DNA of 64,000 nucleotides. Origin: Auanema rhodensis. Its lineage: Eukaryota > Nematoda > Chromadorea > Rhabditida > Rhabditidae. The notes beneath the pieces are model-generated. The model was not told where the DNA came from, did not search any database, and was given only the letters and a program-made list of their open reading frames with translations. Of this stretch, positions 51,743 through 63,323 are shown piece by piece. Made by a program: the position numbers and the translations under genes. The stretch spans positions 16,336,476-16,400,475 of the forward strand of contig OZ059894.1 in the NCBI GenBank assembly GCA_964057225.1. The letters are read 5' to 3'. Every line of letters begins with the position of its first letter. The stretch's first letter is position 1.

Positions 51743-54700
51743 GTATAGTTTGAAGAGAAACCTTGTAAACAAATTCAATAACCAAAGAAAATTATGTCAG
51801 AATATGGGCGGAGCTATAGTTGTGAAATCGTATGTCACTATCGCCTGACTCATTGAAATCTTCTGTATATATAAGCTGCGTTAAAACAGAATTCTCTTGT
51901 ATTTCTACTAATCATATTGAAGAATAAAGTATTCATCCAATACTATACTATTATCAAATTTAATAATTATGTCTTCAACATCATCATTAACTATGACACC
52001 AACCTGCAGCTATAACAGGTACTTAACGTTTTGAAGCATTTACTTTTGATGCTTTTTCAACAATTTTCAAATTATGCCATCGTTTGTTGGCATGATGCGC
52101 AATTTTCTACTTGTTGACCAGTTTTTACTTTCCCGAAAAGCTTTTTTTATTTTTTGAAATATTTTCTTTTTCATTGCCCAATGTGTCTGAACCTCTTCCA
52201 ACTATCTTAGTTTCCTTCTTGACGTCAACTGTTTGAATGACCTAAAGCTGTACGTCAATCAGATCGTCCCAGATAGTTTGTGCCAATGGTTTTTTCTTAA
52301 ATCTGCCATCGGGGCTTTTTTGGGGCAAAGATTCGATGTTTGTTCCAACGATTTACACAAACAAAATAGTCCCATAGTTCGTCTAGTTTTCAGATGAAAT
52401 TAGCGTGAAAAAAATTTCCGATTGTCAACATGTGTTATTATAAGCGAAGTTTTTCTTTTCTGACTTTCAAACACAAATAATGAATTGAATTTTTCGTCAC
52501 AGACGTTAGATACTTCGGGAAAGAAATGTATATTTATGAATTTCTTAGAGAAGTTTGAGAGGTTTTTGAATGAAATAAGATTCTTTGACTTACAATTTAC
52601 TATTTGTAAACTTCTTATCTAACTATCTTATAAAGTTCATGGAAGGCTTTTTCCGGTTTCTATGTCTTGTGAATTCATTCTTTACCAAACCCCACTCACA
52701 CTAAACATCATACATTCAATACATCATGACTAGGGACTCTCATGTGACGACGATATTCAGAAAATGAAAGAATAGGTGAAGGAACATGTGACATACAGCT
52801 AACCAATGGGTCCGTTTGTCTGTATTTCAGGTGATAATACATTGACGGAAAACGGGCGTTGGTTTTTGATTTGCATCTTTCATGAAAAATAAAATTCCGA
52901 AGAATTGTAAAAGCAATAACCTATTTTAATCTTCTAGCATTAAAATGCTGTGAAAATAAAAAGTGAAAAGCTGAAATAAAAATATTTTTTTTTGTTTTAA
53001 CTTTACCAAATAAAATTAATTCTTATGAAGAAATTTCTTATCATCTTATCCAACAAATGCGTCATAAGGTTTGGCTGACAACCAGACAAACTGACTACTA
53101 CTTCCAAACACTTCTGTCGTTATCGAAATTTTGAAAAAGAAATAGTGAAATCATTCCTATTTGTTATGAAACAAGTTATGATTTTGCCATAGATTGCTCA
53201 ATATTACGCAATATACACAACATATTTCGAAAGAGAGTTGACTCAGCTGAGCTTAGATCTCTCTTTAGTCTTCATATGTCTAATAATAATAATAATAATG
53301 ATATTATTAAACTTTTCTATAATATTTATACTAATTATATTTGTTTTCAGTGAGACTGATTTTCCGTATTTGAATGCGAAAGTTGAGAAGCGCGCGGATA
53401 AAGGGCGACGATGCGGGGCGGAACGACGTGCCCTTCGACGTCAAGGAGGCAAGCATTACGTTTCGATCACCAAGATCGTTGCGGATCCTCAGGATGTTCT
53501 GAGCCATGTAAGCTATCATGGAAATGCCATCAGATCTTACTTCTCTTATTTGTAGAAACGCAAGGCTCGTCTTCTCAAGGGATGTGCTGACAACATGGCT
53601 GTGGATGTGGAGTATTCCATGAATCGTAATAAGCGTTGGGAATTGGAACCATCTGATATTCTCGAGAATGTCGTCGATGATGAAGATGTGGACGTTGCTG
53701 TTGCTGAGGCTAACCGTACTCGTCTTCCACATGGAATCATTAAGATCAGCACCATTCACAAGTTGGATCAGGATGGATGTGTTAAGACACGTAGTGTCAC
53801 TGGACCTGGATCCTCTCTTAACGTCATGTTGAGAAATGATGAGAACTTACCTGACACTGATGAGAAGAACTGTGTTGGAAAGAAGGCAGCGATCGTGTAC
53901 CGCATTGACAGAAAGCATAAGAATACCCGTGTCTTTGCTGGAGAATCTGAGAGTAAGAATAGAAATTGAAGTTACTAATATTATTATTTTGTTTTCTAGA
54001 AAAGAACCCTTTCATGGAGTACAAGCCACGTAGACGCAACAAGATGATTGATATGTCAGAACTTGAGACATCTGAGATGGAGAACAGCGTTCATTTGGAT
54101 GAGAACGAGACTTACAAGCCAAGCCGAGATTTCAAATTCTCGTTGGGCGACTACATCAAAGCCTCCAACAACGTGGCTGTTAACGTTCGTCGTCAAAGCA
54201 TTGAGAGCATCAAGAATATCGAAGAGATCGATAAGGATGAACTTCCAAAAGGTCCTCGTCCATTTGATCTTCTCGATATTTCTGCTGCAACCAACACAGA
54301 AAATGTCTTTGAACGCGTTCATTTGAACATTTCTGATTGGTCTGAATACAATTTCTGCCAACAAGTTGAAGATATTTGCTCTGATGAAGAAATTCTTGTT
54401 AAATGGCTTGATCCCAGCCACCTTCGTGTATCAATTGATTTGACTGCTAAGCTTGGAATATCTGATCGTCCAGAATTTATGTTGGTATTGGATAGAACTC
54501 GTAAAGCACACATTGGGTAAGATAAATGAGAAAAGACTTTTACTAATTTCCTTAATCTTCAGAGTTATGTTGAGCACAACGGTCCCTGCAGTTGGACCAA
54601 TGAGCGATCACATTCTTAAAAATATCCTTACACACCAGAAAGCTTCCAACGTTGATGACATCGTCAGAATTTTGTTGACCCTTGTTAAAGAATGGAAAGT

Positions 54701-56464
54701 TAGGTTAGTATAATTATATAATTATTTTATTTATATTTTAATATTTTTCAGACAAAATAAGGTTGAAGCTGAGAAAGCTTTAGTTCCAAAGGAGAGTCTC
54801 CGCAGTACAGTCAACAGTCATACGTTGTCTAATGCAGCTACTGTTGTAACTGAATTCCATATGGCTGATATTCTGCGTTTCGAAGCTGGAAGCTTCGATG
54901 ACGATCCATTCGAACGTATTTCTGATGATGAATTCTCATCTGAGGAAGATGCTCAAGGCTTTGAAATGAACATTGTTCCTTCATCTAAGCTTAGATGCGC
55001 TATTTGCGAGAAATCACAAATTGAAGATTTGTTTGAAATGGATGATAGCTGGCAATGTATTTCATGTGCTCGTCAATGCATCTTAACTCAGATCAGAACA
55101 AAGAATCTTCCTGTTGAAGCTTCCGTAAGTATTTATATTCTTATTTATAATATTAACATATAATTATCTTAATTAATTATATATTTTATGTAAAAATAAC
55201 TTTGAAATATTAATTTTGCCATTTTTCTAAAACGTCAATGCTAATTAAGAATTTTCATTTTAATTAATAATTCGCATTCAGCAGTTGCATTTCATATTCA
55301 AATTTTATTATTTTTTAAGTTTATTATTATATTTTTATATTTTAGTTTGTTACTGATGGTGATAGTACTCCATATGATGTTTTACCTGCTATTCTCCCAC
55401 TTCCACTCTTCAACTTCTATACCAAGGTTGCTGCCATGGAAGTTTTAAGCAATGCTGAAGACGAGATCAACGATCTTACGGATTGTCCTGGATGTAATAA
55501 AGTAGTCAAAATCCAAAGACCAAATGGTAATCATATTCAAATATTATATATTTTTCTAATTATTATATTATTTTAGAACATTCGTCATGCTGCTGCACAG
55601 GATGTGGAACCATGTGGTGTACTGAATGTAAGAATGAGCCTCACTGGCCATTAGATTGCAATGAGTTTGCTGAATGGTCCGATAAATGGCATAAGCAATG
55701 TGAGTTTTAATATTTATTTCATTTATAATGGTTTATTCTATATATTTTTAGATCCATCTGGTCTTCCTCGTGAGTATCTTACTCGTTTCCTGAAGTCTTT
55801 TGCTTGTGATTGTGGTGCTATGGTCGTCGTCCCAGATATTTCTGAAGAGACTGTTCGCTGCAAGTCTTGCTTCAAGACCTGTGATCCATCCATGATTGTT
55901 GCTCCAAAAGTCAACTATTCTATCAAAAGCAAAGCTAATGCCTCGGGAACTGAGGTTTCACCAAAGGAACTTGCCCATGTCAGCCGCACAGCTCAGATGA
56001 TCAAGAAGGAAATTGCTGAGCCATGTGCTCGTGCACGTCTTGAACGTTTTTCCAAACCTAAAGTCAAGTTTGTTAAAGCTGTTCGCCAATACAAGAACAT
56101 TCCAATTGGAAAGATTCATGATTTGAGAAGAACAGTGAGTTTTACTTGTTTGAACAAAGCATCATTGAAATCAATTCAGGTTCTCTTCATCGTTGAATAC
56201 GGATTGGCAAAAATCTACTTAACCAAGAAAGTACCTCAGGGATTAAAGGGCTCTCTGATGCAGTTGCTCAGATTGCTCGAAGAATTGGTTCAAGATATTG
56301 AAAATGTCAAGTAAGTTTTAACTTTTCTTTGAAGCAATTAGCATGATCAGTTGTGAACATTCATATCTTTCTCTTTCAGACCATGTGTCGACGAGCGTGT
56401 CAAAACCCTTGAAAGCGCTCTTGACAAAGTTCTTGAGCAATTCAAAGTCAACGATCTTGTATAA
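50063..56464 (+). CDS. Conserved IBR/RBR-type zinc-binding protein
   Basis: Exons 50063-50109, 53351-53507, 53556-53952, 54000-54515, 54563-54703, 54752-55124, 55346-55526, 55577-55699, 55752-56134, 56180-56310 and 56380-56464 join in frame into about 840 residues. The N-terminal half (KRADKGRRCGAERRALRR and after) is basic or acidic with no domain I recognise. A first Cys cluster (CAICEKSQ...WQCISCARQC) resembles a degenerate RING. Then CPGC, CCCTGCGTMWCTECK and HWPLDC form an IBR-type zinc site. A third cluster follows (ACDCGAMVVV...CKSCFKTC). This order resembles RING-IBR-RING E3 ligases, so a ubiquitin role is plausible but not shown. Intron 1 is 3.2 kb and holds an alternative first exon (51969-52018). 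AATAAA is at 56545-56550. Codons are more C-ending than in the neighbours, suggesting high expression. Confidence 0.75.
50307..50344. repeat. GA microsatellite in intron 1
   Basis: Perfect (AG)n of about 38 bases; a (TG)n tract follows 40 bases later at 50385-50405. Confidence 0.9.
51679..51736. repeat. GA microsatellite in intron 1
   Basis: (AG)n with two AAAG interruptions, about 58 bases, followed by GGGAGAGG. It lies about 130 bases upstream of the TATA box of the alternative promoter. GA tracts in promoters can bind GAGA-type factors. Confidence 0.9.
51866..52018 (+). promoter_or_regulatory. Alternative TATA promoter and first coding exon of the IBR-like gene
   Basis: TATATATAAG at 51866-51875 is a strong TATA box; a GGGCGGAGC box lies near 51807. 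About 95 bases downstream an ATG at 51969 opens a 50-base exon (MSSTSSLTMTPTCSYN plus two bases) that ends at AACAG/GTACTT. Its phase is the same as that of exon 1, so splicing to 53351 gives a continuous frame into ETDFPYLNAK. This would swap the first 15 residues. Inferred; no transcript evidence. Confidence 0.45.
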
Positions 56465-58537
56465 ATTTGTACATAACTTTAATTCATATAATCACATCTA
56501 GATCGTAATCAATTGCTATCGTTCTACTCTTAATGCACCGGTTTAATAAACCCTTCCCTACCACCCATCCTGATTTTCTGCTAGAAGTCAATCATATATA
56601 TATATAATATACATTTGTGATTTAATCTTTTTTTTAAAACCCCAAAAAAAACTTTTTAAAAAGTTGTAAAATAATTAATTTGCACTTAGAAGTCGTACAG
56701 GATAATCAGACCAGGAATGTATTTATACGTGAAAGTTTTAGTCATAAGAGCCATGTAAATAGTTGTTTATATATCTATATTTCTTTTTTTTTTTTGGTAT
56801 TCTCAGTGTCTGCCTCTAGTTAGCCAGCTGGTCATAAGCTACTTTCTATGATTTATTTCAACCCAAAATTCAGCTGCATTGTAGATAGTATGTATGTATA
56901 TCATCTTTCTCACTCTCTCTCTCTCACACACACACACACTCTCTCTCTCTCTTTATATATATATATATTTCTGTAAATAAGGAATTGAATTTCTTATTGC
57001 ATTCTAAAACACACCAGATTTAAAGTATCTTAACTCTCATAAAGTGATTGTTGTGTCGATGCCAGGCACACGACACTAGATGGAATCAATGAACTACCTT
57101 AGGTGTATATGTGCAGATATAAGTAATTAGGTGTTTGATTTTGGATCAGAACTTAGATCAGCCATACTACCTACACCAAGAGTCAATTCATTGTTCCAAG
57201 CAAAAATGGCATCAAAATTAGTTGTATTCATTCATTCAGCACTCAATTCATCATTAATTTCTTGAAATATGTATGATTGAATAGGATGTTATGGTTTTGA
57301 TACAGCATTCTAAAAGTATTTGCGATCATTATATTAGCTTAAAATCTCTTTTAGAGTAATTATAATGATCTATGTACAGATTACAATTAATAGAAATGAT
57401 ATATTATCTCTTTTTCTTTTTGTATTATATGTATATTTTCAATATTCCTTATGAGCTAGTCTCAGTTGTATTTAGTCCGTATTAATATGTGCCTCTAAAG
57501 CAAGGAAAATCCATAAAAACATTAATATTTTGAACAAAATTTTCAAAAAAAAACGATTTCCTTGAATAGTCTACAATGCTATCGATAGGATTGGAACATG
57601 ACATCTATCTCGTTATGTACCTTGACGTCATTTGCTGAAACCATTTATTTTCGGCAAATAACGTGGTTTTCGAGTCCCTTGATATGATCATATGAGAGTC
57701 TTCTAATCGATTAGTTTGTAGACTAAGAAGACCTATGGAGATTGCAAAGTTCATAGGAGAATGACATCATCTTCACCGACTTTCATTCATCATTGACTCT
57801 CACTCTAGAGAATGTTCTCTATAACCTTAATATAGGTGTCGCGGAAAACTTTCTCAACTTTTGCAGAAATGTAACTATTTGGTTTCTCTCTGTAATCATG
57901 CCTTCTTCTTCTTTATCCCCTTACTCTGTTTAACATCCGTTTCTTCTCTCTAAACCTTTTTACTCTTTAAAGTTTATTTGACATTTGCGGACAATAGTGC
58001 TGGGCACTAAACACACCTTTCCCAGCTAGTATTCAATCTATAGTATAATCATTCTCTGTCTCCACCCCCTCTTTGTCTCCGCCCCTCTCCCTCTCTCTCT
58101 ATATATATATGTAGAGAGAAAAAAAAGCTTCATTGTATTTTAAATCTTCTTTTACTTCGATTTGTAGATTTATTTATTCAATTTTACAATTACATTTTAC
58201 TTTAAAACAATATAACTAAATGAAGCAGTTTTACTGTTTTCAATTTTAATAAATATTAGTTTTATTATGTTTTTTTTATAATTTTTTATCAATTAATGTT
58301 GCTAATCAACATAATATCGTTATATGAAACAGAATATTAAACATGAAAATTATGTCCACGTCATATTTAAAGAAAACGGGTGGTGTTTAGTAGTATTGAA
58401 TCCAAACGAATTTTCTCTCGTTATTGATTTTTCCAGCTAAGAACACGTAACATTACTTCTTTTGCATTGCTCTTTAATGCTACATAACATCATCCATAAA
58501 GCACATATTTTTTTAAGTTTTAAAGTTTATCTCTTAG
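56465..58537. other. Intergenic region between IBR-like and CHK genes
   Basis: Contains the 3' flank of the IBR-like gene (AATAAA at 56545), a CT/CA/CT/TA compound microsatellite at 56,918-56,968, and a CT/TA tract at 58,087-58,110. No exon-like sequence is seen. The last bases (TTTATCTCTTAG) are the acceptor before the next ATG. Confidence 0.55.
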
Positions 58538-60229
58538 ATGCCTGGTCCACTTTCTACCATCGGTACGGGAATTCTTCAAACTCATGTCACGCTTGAAGAT
58601 GTTCAAGAAGCTATTCAGAAATCTTTGAACACTACAGCCACTTTTGGCCCTAAATTAGAAATTAAAAACATAGGAGAAGGAATTGTAAGTCAATATTAAT
58701 ATTAATATTTATGTTATTTTGTATTTCTAGGGTTATTATTCTCGTATTTGTCTTATGAAACCTGACTGGCAAAATCCAACCCCTAATCTTCCACCTTATT
58801 TTGTTGTTAAGGTTTAACATAATATTATCTTCTACAGTATATATATTTATGATTAATTGAAGATTATTAGCCAGCTAGCTATGATTGAAGCTGATGGTTA
58901 CAGTGCCGTTACTGATTTCCTTGAATTGAAAAGCCCAGGGGTAAATAGTTGAAAGTTCTTCAAAATGACACAAAACAATTTCAGTTTCTTTTAACTGAAA
59001 TTGCTTCATATGAACTGTTCACCAAGTATGCCCCAGGTCAATTACCTTTAGGAAAAGTAAGTTTTAGTATGGTGAATATGAAATTATTATGTGGTTTGTT
59101 AGTTGTTAGGCTATAAAAAGCTGGATGAAGATAATAACTCTAAAGGATTTTTCATTATGGATTATATTGAAGATTTGACTCCAATTCATTTGTTTGATGA
59201 TTTAAATCTTGAAAATACTGATGAGGTTTTTCATAATTATCGAAAAAGGAAATACAAATTTGTATTCAGGTTATTAGGGCTATTGCTAAGATGCAGGCAA
59301 TCGGTTGTAAATTCACCGAAAAAGAAAGAGCTCCATTTCCACTGCAGACATTTTCAGTTACATTTGGATTGGATGTTTGCCTAGCTGTAAGATATTAGTT
59401 TTTTTTTCTTTTCAAAATGGGAATTGAAGACATGTAATCAAACAATAGAAGGATTGAAAGAGGTTGATCATCCACAAGTCAAAAGTTTACTCGGAGATTT
59501 GGAAACATCCATTAAACGAAGAATCACACAAGAGGAATTGGAATATTTCGACAACATTTGTGAAAATTTGAGTATGATAACACGTTATGTTTGAACATTT
59601 GAACATCATACCTTTTATTATAGATATTAAACGTGTTTTTGGTCATTGTGATCTCTGGAGCCCTAATGTTCTTTGGACAAAGAAATCAAATGGTGAATTA
59701 TCTTTAAAAGCTATTGTTGATTTTCAAGTAAGAAATAATAATTTTATAAAATATAATAAAGAAATATCTTATAGTTGGCATCATTCTGTAACCCTGTTAT
59801 TGATATTATTGTTTTTCTCATATGTAATCTAACAGCCGAAACACGTCGTCAAAATTGGAAGAACATTTTGAAAAACTTTTCGGAATATTTGAAACAAGAA
59901 ACTGGTGGTGAAGAACCATTTACTCAGAAACAGGTGAATTCAAGTTCTAAATTCATTCTTATAATGATTTTATAGCTGGAATATTGTTACTTACGTTGTT
60001 TCCCACTGTTGGTTTTCATGGTTTTCGCAATGGTTGGTCCCATATACTTAAGTGAGCTGAAAGCTCATCCTGATGATACGGAAAAAGTGAATTTCTTCAA
60101 TTTCATAAACAAAATAATTATTTTTACTATTTACAGGTTAATAATGTTTTTGAAAAGAAACTCATTTCTACATTACTTGATGCAATTGAGATTGATAAAC
60201 AAATTGAAAATGGCCAAATTAAACTTTAA
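58538..60229 (+). CDS. CHK kinase-like (DUF1679) protein A
   Basis: Eleven exons join into 413 residues, starting directly after CTCTTAG (trans-splice type). The family is the nematode-expanded CHK/choline-kinase-like fold, related to insect ecdysteroid kinases; substrates are mostly unknown. Visible features: Gly loop KNIGEGIGYYSR, ATP lysine in YFVVKIIS, hinge FFIMDYIEDLTP, the catalytic loop VFGHCDLWSPNVLW (normally HGDLW; here Cys replaces Gly, Asp kept) and the metal site AIVDFQ. The C-terminal helical part (ETRRQNWKNIL) is as usual. Exon 7 (59415-59571) needs a 28-base intron ending TTTTCA, so the 3' junction is not normal: either a sequence error or a lesion. AATAAA is at 60298-60303. 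A partial copy lies at 63.2-64 kb. Confidence 0.8.
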
Positions 60230-60639
60230 AATGTTTCAAATCTTAAATTGAAGTCTTATAAATAAGAATATTCTTGTTATCTTTACCCTGTTCGTGAAAT
60301 AAATATTCCTTTTTGTGATTAATTATTCAAAATAATCAGTTTATGAAGTTTTGTGATCAGAGCTATAACATATTCATATAATAATATATGAATGAATACA
60401 CATTTTATCTTATCATTAAAAATTATTTTAAACCGGAAATCATTGTTTTTTAAAAAAACAAATAAACATTATACTTTTTAGAAATATGAAACAACATATA
60501 ATAAACCATAGATGTCTTCTATTCATGGAAACATTGTACTTATCAAAGTATTTTATTCAATTATCAGGTTAATATTCATTCCTGAGCTTAAGTTTTATAT
60601 ACAATCAGTACATGTTTAATTTTCATTTCTAGATCGTAC
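60230..60639. other. Tail-to-tail spacer of the two CHK genes
   Basis: AT-rich 3' flanks of two convergent genes. AATAAA at 60298-60303 serves the plus gene. Nothing else is seen. Confidence 0.6.
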
Positions 60640-62936
60640 CTACAGTTTCCAATGAATGTTGGAATCCTCCATCAAAGCAACCAGTTTTTCAATTATGTTA
60701 TGATCCTACAAAAATTTAAAATCTTGAATGAAATTGAATAAAATTTTCTTGCCGAAATGATAACTTCTGGGTTAATTTGCTTGAGATACTTCATTATAGA
60801 TGGAACAAAAGGGACTATGAGACCAGCCACAAGTGGGATAAATATCTTATAACTTTCTTCCAACTTAAGTTTTAAAATAATTAGAAAATGATAGTTGAAT
60901 GATGAAACTTACTTGTTCGTATGTGTATGGCATTTCACCTTCAACTTCTTCTTTCAAGTACCCATAGAATGTTTCCAGAAGCTCCTTCCAGTGTTTCCTG
61001 CGATCAGCACAACTCAGCGTAGAACACAATAAACATGAAATATCAACAGCAACACAAGCAAACGAAGAGATCTGAATTTCCATAAGTTTATAAAGTTTTG
61101 GCTTTTTTCTGTTATTCCCCCCCCCTCGCTAGGCTCCGCCTCTTCTGCCGAAACGCGCGCAGTTTTACAACCTGGGGATGGAATAAACTCTAAACCATCC
61201 TCGCGCACAACTTCCAGACTCCAGGGGTCTGGGGGTATAACCCCAATGGAAAAAGTTACTTAAATAAACATTTTTAATCTATAAATCAGCTTTATTCTCT
61301 CTCTCTCTCCCTCTCGCATAAAAAGTACAATATCTTCAAAAATGATATCAAATAGGTATTTTTGATTGTTCCGTCTTCTCCACACAAAAACTTTCATAAC
61401 CCTTTTAAAACATGTGAACTTTGTACTTCTTTCCATTGGGGTTGAACTTCTCCCCACTGGGGGAGACCCCCCAGACCCCTGGAGTCTGGAAGTTGTGCGC
61501 GAGGATGGTTTAGAGTTTATTCCATCCCCAGGTTGTAAAACTGCGCGCGTTTCGGCAGAAGAGGCGGAGCCTAGCGAGAGGGGGGGGGGAATAACAGAAA
61601 AGAACTAAATTTTTTGAAAAACAAAAAATACCTGGAAATCAATATGTGCTTTCACATTCACATTTTCGTTCACTTTGCTCCATAGGATGTTTGCACTCCA
61701 TAAATCTCCATGACAGAATACACGCTTCATACCTACAATTATTAAGAATCAATAATCTCTGAAGACTTAAGATTAACCAAGAGTGTCAGGCATGTTATCC
61801 ATTTTTTCATAAAATGATTTTCCTATAAAGGATTTCAAATTATCGAAGAATTCATTTATGGTCTCTTCGTGTTCTGGCCCGCACATATTCTTAATATCAT
61901 TTTTCATTTCCCGTAGCATCTGAGAAACATCAGTTTGAATGATTGAATAACTTATAATTCAGAGTTTACATCTTCTTTGTACATATCACCAAATGTTTCG
62001 GACAAATATTTAGTGGTAAAGGTACTTCTTTCCTCATCAGTGAATCTCTCTCCTATTCCCTCCCAGATTGCCACAGATCGTAGACACTGAAAATTAAAAA
62101 TTAGTTTTTAAAACTTTATGAAAATTCAAAACCTGTTTTACAGCATCAATAGTAACGTTGTTAGTATAATGGTATGGTGTCAACTCATCAAAGTATTCCA
62201 TGATTAAGAATCCTTTGAGTGTATTAACTTCATCGAATTTACGACTGGCATAAATCTGAAAAAATATTTTAGAATTACGAAATAGAAGGAATGAAAATCA
62301 ACCGTTTCAATTGAATTTGAAAATGAAAATAAAATTGGTGATTCACGTCAACGCGTCTTCACGCGAACGCGTGTTTACGTGAAATATGCTAATCAGACCA
62401 ACCTTTGGAAGAGGAATTCTGCCTTCGTCGTATTTCTTTAGTAAATTGTAAGTATTAACTTCATTGTTATGAACCTAAAAATCAAAATTCTTTATCAACA
62501 AACTTATTTATCATCATTACCCTTGTGCATGCTTGTTCAATGCATTTAGCCATAGCTGTTGCCTCAGTTCCATTGAGATGGCTGCTGAACTCGATAGCCG
62601 TGATGGGAGTACAAATCTATAGTATAGACAAGATTAATTATAAATTCAAATAGTTAAGGAAATACTTTTAGAACAAAAGCCTTGGGAAGATCTTCAGAAA
62701 CATTCTGCCAATCGGGATTGATCAGACATGTACGAGACATCATTCCCTAAAGATCATATTAATACAAAATTCTGAACAAGAAGATGAATTACATTTCCTT
62801 CGCCAATGTTCTTAAATGATTTTTCTGATCCAAATGTGGCTTTAGTGCCCAAAGCACTTTGCATTTCCTGTTCAACTTCATCCCAATGCAAATGGGTATC
62901 AGCAATACCATCAGATTTTTGTGCAAAAGCAGACAT
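60640..62936 (-). CDS. CHK kinase-like (DUF1679) protein B
   Basis: Eleven exons (62936-62793, 62746-62666, 62616-62521, 62474-62403, 62255-62133, 62086-61970, 61919-61778, 61732-61632, 61071-60913, 60863-60753, 60705-60640) total 1212 bases and encode 403 residues. TTCTCTTCAG lies just before the start. Motifs: Gly loop KNIGEGNGMMSR, ATP lysine AFVLKICT, FLIMEYFDELTP, catalytic VFCHGDLWSANILW with full HGD, and metal site HIDFQ. It is a diverged paralog of protein A, arranged tail to tail. The penultimate intron uses a GC donor (TCG/GCAAGA). The intron after DFQ (61072-61631) holds an inverted-repeat element. A TATATAAAAAGG lies about 100 bases upstream. Confidence 0.85.
61102..61602. mobile_element. 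Foldback/MITE-like element with ~150-170 bp terminal inverted repeats
   Basis: The left arm (61102-61250) starts CTTTTTTCTGTTATTCCCC and runs through TCGCTAGGCTCCGCC to AACCCCAATGG. The right arm (61432-61602) is its near-exact reverse complement, with about 22 extra bases near its inner end. The spacer of about 180 bases includes a short CT tract and no coding frame. The arms are GC-rich, against an AT-rich host. No transposase, so non-autonomous; no clear target duplication seen. It lies in an intron of CHK gene B. Frames on both strands of the arms give the same peptide and are not genes. Confidence 0.8.
62342..62383. repeat. CG-rich dyad with ACGCGT boxes in CHK B intron
   Basis: TTCACGT CAACGCGT at the left and ACGCGTGTTTACGTGAA at the right form an imperfect inverted repeat around TTCACGCGA. 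Two ACGCGT hexamers and flanking CACGT/ACGTG cores stand out in very AT-rich intronic DNA. It may be a protein binding site or the remnant of a small foldback element. Confidence 0.6.
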
Positions 62937-63200
62937 GTTCTGAAGAGAAAATTGAATTGAATAGAGTTGAGAATGGAACAATACAGTTATGATTAAGAGT
63001 ATAAAACATATAGTTTGATTAATGGAATAATTTCCTTTTTATATAAAAAAAGATTTTTCTGAAGAGTTCAAGTTCATGTTTAGAGAGAAAGAGAGATGAA
63101 TTGAAACTATAGTTGATTTGAGAGACAACAGACATTTGTGATAATATTGCAGAATTGTCTGTACGATTGTGCAATAACCCGTCATAGGTTTCAATGAACG
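62937..63200. other. Upstream region of CHK gene B
   Basis: Short AT-rich upstream sequence with the TATA box listed separately, ending at the abrupt start of the gene A copy. No gene. Confidence 0.5.
63034..63045 (-). promoter_or_regulatory. TATA box of CHK gene B
   Basis: On the minus strand the sequence is TATATAAAAAGG, a strong TATA match about 100 bases before the start codon at 62936. This distance leaves room for a short outron before the acceptor TTCTCTTCAG. Motif seen; function inferred. Confidence 0.45.
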
Positions 63201-63323
63201 TTGTGATCTCTGGAGCCCTAATGTTCTTTGGACAAAGAAATCAAATGGTGAATTATCTTTAAAAGCTATTGTTGATTTTCAAGTAAGAAATAATAATTTT
63301 ATAAAATATAATAAAGAAATATC

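Larger units (their letters stand above)
50110..53350 (+). other. Long first intron of the IBR-like gene
   Basis: Bounded by donor CAA/GTAAGT and acceptor TTGTTTTCAG. It contains GA tracts (50307-50344, 51679-51736), a GT tract (50385-50405), a C10 run near 50,695 and the alternative TATA promoter and first exon. It is about 70 times longer than typical introns of the window. Confidence 0.7.

Noticed and set aside
61014-61608. Two similar open frames on opposite strands (MREDGLEFIPSPGCK-type peptides)
   Set aside because: They are translations of the two arms of the same inverted-repeat element, so the same peptide appears on both strands. They also have no start or splice context.
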